Source of the DNA: CAYQJS01 sp964417895
Lineage (GTDB): Bacteria; Chloroflexota; UBA6077; SHYK01
Length of the DNA: 64,000 bases
NCBI GenBank assembly: GCA_964417895.1
Contig: CAYQJS010000019.1
Span: 1-64,000, forward strand
Direction of reading: 5' to 3'
Positions 59,641 through 64,000 of the stretch are shown here, piece by piece. The translations under genes and the position numbers were made by a program. The notes beneath the pieces were generated by a model. The model did not search any database. It saw nothing but the letters and a program-made list of their open reading frames with translations, and was not told the origin of the DNA. Numbering within the stretch: the first letter of the stretch is position 1; each line of letters starts with the position of its first letter.

Positions 59641-60413
59641 TCAGTCGGGCTTGTCAGCCTGCTCGTACGCTGTGACGACCGACCTGAGGGCGTCGATGTA
59701 GTCATCGAGTAGTTGATCAAAGACCGCAGCGTCGCGAGTGGCGGTGTCCAATAGCCTGTCTGACCGGGCGACCTGGGCACCGAAATACCACATCCCTGCA
59801 TTCACCAACTCGGGATTGACTCCATCGTTGGCACATTCCGTCACGATGCGACGGGCCACAACATCGAATGAGGGCACCACGCCGCCGAACCAGAGACTGG
59901 CGGCCGCGCGCTGAACCCAGATGTCCACTGGCTGTAATAGCTCCCTGTCCGCCCCTGAGTAGGACCCACGTCGCAGCACGACATCGCGGAGGAAAAGGGA
60001 CGCGATTTTCGGGCCAACTCCATTCACTGATGCGAGTTGCTCGTACACGACACCAGTGTGCCCCTCCTCAACGAGGTCGAGAGCGTTCCCAACGATGCTG
60101 CGTCCCAATCCGCGAGCCAGTTCAAGCACCGACGGCCAGCGGTCTTCAGCTCACGACCATTTCGAGTGAACAGGGTGCCCCTCGGCGCCATCGGGTTGTT
60201 CGCGTGGTTGAGACTTCGTCCGTCGAGCTTCCGGGAAAAGCTGTCCCACGCCTCTTCTTCAAGGTCCTGCTGCTCGATGCTCCGGCCCGATGCCTGCAAC
60301 TGCTGCACGACCTCGACAGCGGTCGGGGCGAAGCGCGCCGGTCGGCCTTGCCGCTCGAAAGCGTAGCCAGACAGGAACACTGCCATGCCCGCTCCAAGGG
60401 TTGGTTGGCGCAT
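59641..60413 (-). pseudogene. HhH-GPD-like DNA glycosylase-type protein, frameshifted near 60140
   Basis: The downstream part has LASVNGVGPKIASLFLRDVV, a helix-hairpin-helix, then QPVDIWVQRAA with an Asp in the position of the glycosylase catalytic residue. The upstream frame (60024-60413) begins MRQPTLGAGMAVFLSGYAFERQG and ends in GRELKTAG; a lost base near 60140 would join it to RWPSVLELARGLGRS. Together they make one protein of about 257 residues. Base-excision repair activity is an inference from the HhH region only. Confidence 0.45.
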
Positions 60414-60935
60414 CCGGCCACCACCGCCAACTTGGGATCAGAAGGTGGACGCGATAGAGCCTACCGACCAGCTCGAACGCTTGGAGGTGCACAAAAAGGT
60501 TGACCTCGCGTACGTAGAAGTGGGCCTTCCGTCCGCCGGCCAATGGGAGGCCACTACCTTCCTCAGCAAGGAACCGGGGCGGCGACGAGGATAGCATACA
60601 GACTGGCAGGCACCTGGAGACGGGACCGCAGGCGCAACATGACACACGATGGAACGATAAGCGGGCCTTTCGGAGCGCGGCTCATCGGCCGAAGATACGG
60701 ACTGTCTCCATGATGATCAAGAGCACGAGCATGATGGTATTTGCGCCCGTCAGGGCAAGCGGTACCAGCCTGCGACGCGAGCCGAACCGGCTCAAGCTTA
60801 CTGCCTGCGCCCTTCACCACGCCCGCTGCCAGCGGGTGTGCCAAAGCTTGATTTCTTCATGGGACGCAATCGTGCCGCGTTAACCGAGTTCACGAACGAG
60901 CCCCTCGCCAGGCGCTCCGCGGCTCCACAGCTGTC
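60414..60935. other. Region with gene remnants and a direct repeat
   Basis: Short open frames on both strands at 60385-60645 show no family. 60788-60843 is the second copy of the 59-bp direct repeat at 52979. A membrane-protein fragment is at 60682-60786. I see no complete gene. Confidence 0.4.
60682..60786 (-). pseudogene. C-terminal fragment of a membrane protein
   Basis: Minus-strand frame ending at 60682 reads LVPLALTGANTIMLVL, then LIIMETVRIFGR and a stop: one hydrophobic helix at a protein C-terminus. Just upstream of it is the direct repeat at 60788, where similarity to coding sequence ends. Probably a remnant; no family is assigned. Confidence 0.3.
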
Positions 60936-62654
60936 TCATCGGGCCTTGTCCCACTCGAAGACGTTCCAGGGTGTCCTGCCCCGCACGCCTTTGACCGACG
61001 CGAGGGCGAAAACCGGGTCCACCAGCCAATACAATGGCATGAACGACACGTCGCCCGCCCGCTCCCGCAGCAGCTCGCGATGCAGGGGGATCTGCTCCCC
61101 GCGGCTGATGGTGACCGCGAGGCGCTCGAGGATCCGATCAACGCGCGAATTCGCGTAGCCGTCGAGGTTGTAGCCGACCCACGCGTTCTCCGCGGATGGC
61201 GTGTTTCGCGAGTGGACTTCGAGCGAGTACACGCGCTCCATAGGAGTGCCGAGGAGGTACACGCCCGGTGTCTTCGCCCGATACTGGAGGTCGTTCCACA
61301 GAACGGGGGGTAGGACGACGAGGCTCACGTCGGCACCGAGAGCCTTCCAGTCATTTCCGATGATCGGCTGCACGAGCAGGTTCTCGGGGGCCTGCGCCGT
61401 GTACAGCTCTACCTCGAAACGCTCGCGCGTCTCCGCGTGCCTCAGCACGCCGTCTGCGCCGCGGGCCCACCCGGCTTGCGCGAGAAGCTCCCTCGCGCGA
61501 GTGGGCTCATAGGCGAACTGCGGGATCTCGTCCTCCACAAACGGCCGCAGCTCGTGGTTGGGCGGGATCCAGCTATCGGCGACAGGCGCAAGCCCACTGG
61601 TCACGGTTTCGGCGAGACTGGCACGGTCTATCGCGTGATAGAAGGCGCGACGCACGAGGAGGTTGGTGAAGCCGTCGCGAGGGCGCCCGTACTCGGGGCG
61701 ATGCTGCAGCAGCAGGCGGCGAAATGAGTCGCTTGCGGCGAAGTGAACTTGATTGCCGGTCCCGTCCCACTGCTGGCTGACGGCGCGCGCGGCGTCGAGT
61801 CCGACGCTCCCGGCCGGGATGACGTCGACCGAGCCGGACAGAATGCTCGCGACCATGGCATTGGGATCAGGGATGAAGCGAACGACGATTCTATCCAGCG
61901 GCGGGCGTCCGAGGTGGTAGTCGTCGAACCGCACCAGATCAAGATGCGAGCCCTCTACCCAGCTCACGAGCCGGTACGGACCAAGGCCGACGAACTCGGT
62001 GCTCAAGTAGCGGCTCTCCTGAATGCCGGCGGGGTCTCGCTGGTAAGCCTCCTCCAACAAGTGGCGGGGAAGCGGGATAAGAGCCTCGGCGCGATCGGCG
62101 TTGACGTACGGTCGTGCCCAGCGTACGGCCAGCGTCAACGCGTCAGTGGCGGTGGCCGCCACCATCAAGCTCGGGCCGCCGCCGCGAGCCTGGATAGGAA
62201 TCGCGGGGTCCATGTACACGGCGTAGGCGAAGGCGAGGTCTGACGCCGTGAAGGGCGCGCCGTCGTGCCATCGAACCCCCGGGCGCAGACGCCAGATGGT
62301 GTCCATGGAGCCGTCCTCGTTGAGGCGCCAGGTGCCGTTCGGCAACGAGATCTGCTCGGCCGCGAGCTGCGGCACCCAGGCATACCGGTCGTTCTGAACC
62401 ACCAGCGTGTTGTGGAGCATCAGGTGAACGTGCTGGCCCGCGCCCGGCAGCCCAGGAGTGAGGTCCGGGTTCAGTATCGCCGGCTCTCTCTGGATCGCGA
62501 CGGTGAGCACTTTGGGAGCCGTCGAGTCCGGTGGCCGGGCGGAGCCGGCCGACCGGTGGTCGCCCCCACTGCCGGGCGCGCATGCGGCCGCTAGCACGCA
62601 CAAAATCGCGGCTGCTACGACGACCGGTGAGCGACCAAGCGGGAATTGCGCCAT
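60936..62654 (-). CDS. ABC transporter solute-binding lipoprotein, family 5, under B12 riboswitch
   Basis: 572 residues from ATG 62654. The signal peptide (SPVVVAAAILCVLAAAC) ends in a lipobox. Family-5 segments: NGTWRLNEDGSMDTIWRLR, VRWHDGAPFTASDL, GLGPYRLVSWVEGS and FYHAIDRASLAETV. No permease or ATPase gene is adjacent. Its leader contains a cobalamin riboswitch and terminator (62711-62905), so expression should fall when B12 is abundant. This suggests binding of a corrinoid, a corrinoid precursor or cobalt chelate, or a substrate used by a B12-independent route; family membership alone would have suggested a peptide. The open frame to 62756 crosses the terminator and is not coding. Confidence 0.92.
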   Translation of the reverse strand: MAQFPLGRSPVVVAAAILCVLAAACAPGSGGDHRSAGSARPPDSTAPKVLTVAIQREPAILNPDLTPGLPGAGQHVHLMLHNTLVVQNDRYAWVPQLAAEQISLPNGTWRLNEDGSMDTIWRLRPGVRWHDGAPFTASDLAFAYAVYMDPAIPIQARGGGPSLMVAATATDALTLAVRWARPYVNADRAEALIPLPRHLLEEAYQRDPAGIQESRYLSTEFVGLGPYRLVSWVEGSHLDLVRFDDYHLGRPPLDRIVVRFIPDPNAMVASILSGSVDVIPAGSVGLDAARAVSQQWDGTGNQVHFAASDSFRRLLLQHRPEYGRPRDGFTNLLVRRAFYHAIDRASLAETVTSGLAPVADSWIPPNHELRPFVEDEIPQFAYEPTRARELLAQAGWARGADGVLRHAETRERFEVELYTAQAPENLLVQPIIGNDWKALGADVSLVVLPPVLWNDLQYRAKTPGVYLLGTPMERVYSLEVHSRNTPSAENAWVGYNLDGYANSRVDRILERLAVTISRGEQIPLHRELLRERAGDVSFMPLYWLVDPVFALASVKGVRGRTPWNVFEWDKAR

Positions 62655-62710
62655 GGTTCTCACTCCTGCTGTTGCCGCCACCCGGGCGAGGCCGCTCTCG
62701 TGCCCCGAAC

Positions 62711-62745
62711 AAAAAAAGACCCTCCGTCCTTCGGGACAGAGGGTC
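62711..62745 (-). terminator. Rho-independent terminator of the riboswitch expression platform
   Basis: On the minus strand: GACCCTC, T, GTCC, loop CGAA, GGAC, G, GAGGGTC and then seven T. The stem is 11 bp with one mismatch. It ends 57 bp before the ATG of the solute-binding gene. The minus-strand GTCCTTCG encoded at 62780-62787 is complementary to CGAAGGAC in the loop and inner stem (62726-62733), giving a competing antiterminator. Confidence 0.9.
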
Positions 62746-62796
62746 GAGCACGCCAACGGCTGGCCTTCGCCCTCTAGCTCGAAGGACTACGGCTCG

Positions 62797-62905
62797 GCAT
62801 GGAGACAGGCGTTCGGGCTCGTTGGCGCGTGGGCCAACCTACCGCTGCGGCACAGCACCGGCTTTGGACCGGTTTTCCCTAACTCTCCAGCCAGGCTATT
62901 CGGTT
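62797..62905 (-). promoter_or_regulatory. Cobalamin (B12) riboswitch aptamer
   Basis: Read on the minus strand, the conserved elements appear in order: GAGTTAGGGAAAACCGGT, a loop CCAAAG, CCGGTGCTGTGCCGCAGCGG with TAGG, a hairpin TTGGCCCACGCGCCAA, and the B12 box CGAGCCCGAACGCCTGTC. They align with the E. coli btuB leader (TTAATAGGGAA, GCTGACGCGCAGCGGTAAGG, AAGCCCGAAGACCTGCC). TGGAGA before and TCTCCA after can pair as the closing stem. It is a compact form without long P6 extensions. AdoCbl or MeCbl binding would favour the downstream terminator. Confidence 0.93.
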
Positions 62906-63057
62906 TTTCGGGAGCTGCGGGTGGACTGACGGCAGCAGAGTAGCAGATCGACGGCGAGCGGGCAACTGGATGTGAGGCTCGCCCGCCTCGAGCCTAGCCC
63001 GAACGATTGTCTTGGCCACGCCCAACTGTCGATGTCCTCGGCTGGCGTCAGCCGAAC

Positions 63058-63649
63058 CTAAGACTGCGACGGCTGCTTGCCCTCTCCGGACCACAACGTG
63101 TAGCCCACCCCCAGCCATGCGATGCCGAACGGGACTGCCATTAGGGCCCGGGCGTTCTGGTTGTCGAACCCCAGCATCGCGAGCGTCCCAATGATCAGGA
63201 GCACCCCCGCCCAACGCGGCAAGACGGCCGCGTGCAGGATGGCAATGCCGAGGAGCAGCATGCCGAGGACCAGGGCCAGGCCGCCAGGGAGAACGAACCG
63301 TGGCATGTAGGGGAAATCACCGCCGAACAGGACGGCTTGGACCAGCAAGCCAACCAGCAGCAGCGCCGCGCCGCCAATGCTGGCGACCAGCCCGATGCTG
63401 CCCAATCGTCCGAAGCGGCCCGCCCGTTGGGCGCGGATCACGATGGGCGCCACCCCGAGCGCAATGAGCGGCACAGCGGCGATCAACAACCCGCCATCGA
63501 TGATGTTGCCTTCCCGCATGGATCTACTCGCATTCGGCTGCGATGCAGCCCTCCGGCCTGAGTGTGGTAATGACGGCGCCCGCGATCCAGAGCAAGCCGC
63601 CGAGCATGGCCGCCGGGCCACTCCAGCCGATGAATTTCTGCGACGACAC
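63058..63649 (-). CDS. Small multi-pass membrane protein, frameshifted near 63528
   Basis: Two frames fit together: GTG 63649 starts MSSQKFIGWSGPAAMLGGLL and continues to GCIAAECE before a stop at 63524; the second (ATG 63519) starts MREGNIIDGGLLIAAVPLIA and has three or four further membrane segments to GKQPSQS at 63058. A missing GC in TGCGAG near 63528 would join them as AEC-ASRSMREG. The whole would be about 197 residues with five hydrophobic segments. Function unknown. If the frameshift is real, the second part may still be translated alone from ATG 63519. Confidence 0.55.
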
Positions 63650-64000
63650 GTCTGTTCTGCCTCAACGTAGGCCGGTCGGCCCCCGGCCCTACGTGATTAT
63701 GGACTCCTGAGCGGAGCTAAGCCGCATCCGAGCGAACCAATCGTTCACTTTTCCAAGAGCGGCAGGATTACGTGCCGCGCTACCAAGAGGCCGGCTTGGT
63801 GATAGCCCCGTGCGCGTCATGCAGGACAGGCGCGAACTGGCTGGCGCTGAGTGGGCCCTGTCGGATCTGGCGACAGAAGCTGGCGACCGCGTTCAGTTGG
63901 GCCTGAGGCCTCCCGCGGTGAGGGTTCAGGACGCCGACAGGAAGCCGGAATCGCTGCTGCACCATCTGGATCGGCAGCACGAGATCTGAATCATTGGGAG
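63650..64000. other. End of window without a supported gene
   Basis: No complete gene is supported. At about 63744-63780 the plus strand reads CACTTTTCCAAGAGCGGCAG and on, close to a central piece of the VOC gene at 47857-47890 (QERQDYVP), so it is probably a VOC remnant. A minus-strand frame at 63780-63980 (QQRFRLPVGVLNPHRGRPQA) shows no family. Confidence 0.35.

Noticed and set aside
62655..62756. N-terminal extension of the last solute-binding protein to 62756
   Set aside because: It reads through the terminator hairpin of the riboswitch; the signal peptide starts properly at 62654.

Overview
The window is about 64 kb of high-GC (visibly well above 60%) bacterial chromosome, densely packed, with short gaps, frequent GTG/TTG starts and clear GGAGG-type ribosome binding sites. 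Gene content suggests a Chloroflexota-like soil or groundwater heterotroph: many solitary family-5 solute-binding lipoproteins, a LAL-type LuxR regulator, Uma2 proteins, a non-mevalonate IspG/IspH pair, several VOC and Rieske oxygenases, and dispersed GC-rich palindromes. That placement is an inference from content; no rRNA or other phylogenetic marker is present.

Layout. 0-9 kb: RidA, two amidohydrolases, exonuclease III, thiolase, a DUF4258/DUF2283 pair, an FMN alpha-hydroxy-acid oxidase, YbaK, a catechol 2,3-dioxygenase-type enzyme and a 2Fe-2S ferredoxin. 9-15 kb: a large LAL regulator, Uma2, and the ispH-ispG operon. 15-24 kb: frameshifted ada overlapping an MFS transporter, DUF2848, cupin, a Tat-type solute-binding protein, a site-2 protease with CBS domains and a PEP mutase/isocitrate lyase-like enzyme. 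24-30 kb: a family B DNA polymerase, a second solute-binding protein, an AbrB/PIN pair with a frameshifted toxin, and an unusual Clp N-domain/cupin fusion. 30-50 kb: catabolic accessory genes (ornithine cyclodeaminase-like, LigB-type dioxygenase, SagB-like oxidoreductase, dienelactone hydrolase between two paralogous VOC proteins, SRPBCC, nitroreductase, Rieske oxygenase) mixed with MITE-like repeats, a third solute-binding protein, folB, a membrane sensor, pentapeptide-repeat and nuclease genes. 50-64 kb: two more solute-binding proteins, VOC, ferredoxin, TauE/SafE permease, a second Rieske oxygenase, and a decayed stretch (57.7-60.9 kb) with several frameshifted genes.

How it works together. 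Ring-opening dioxygenases (extradiol VOC and LigB types), Rieske oxygenases, dienelactone hydrolase, amidohydrolases and thiolase point to breakdown of aromatic or other organic compounds, although genes are scattered rather than in one operon. Five family-5 solute-binding lipoproteins have no permease or ATPase genes beside them and presumably work with transporters encoded elsewhere.

The most notable signal is at 62.7-62.9 kb on the minus strand: a cobalamin (B12) riboswitch aptamer, a visible antiterminator option and a near-perfect Rho-independent terminator with seven U, directly in front of the solute-binding protein at 60936-62654. This points to a corrinoid- or cobalt-linked role for a protein that would otherwise be annotated only as a peptide-binding protein. 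Other highlights are a 121-bp TA-flanked MITE inserted in frame in a Uma2 gene, a second MITE whose end supplies the stop codon of the dienelactone hydrolase, a MoaD/ThiS-like gene cut off by a palindromic repeat, an IspH with Asn in place of a conserved His, and at least six probable frameshifts that may be biological or assembly errors.
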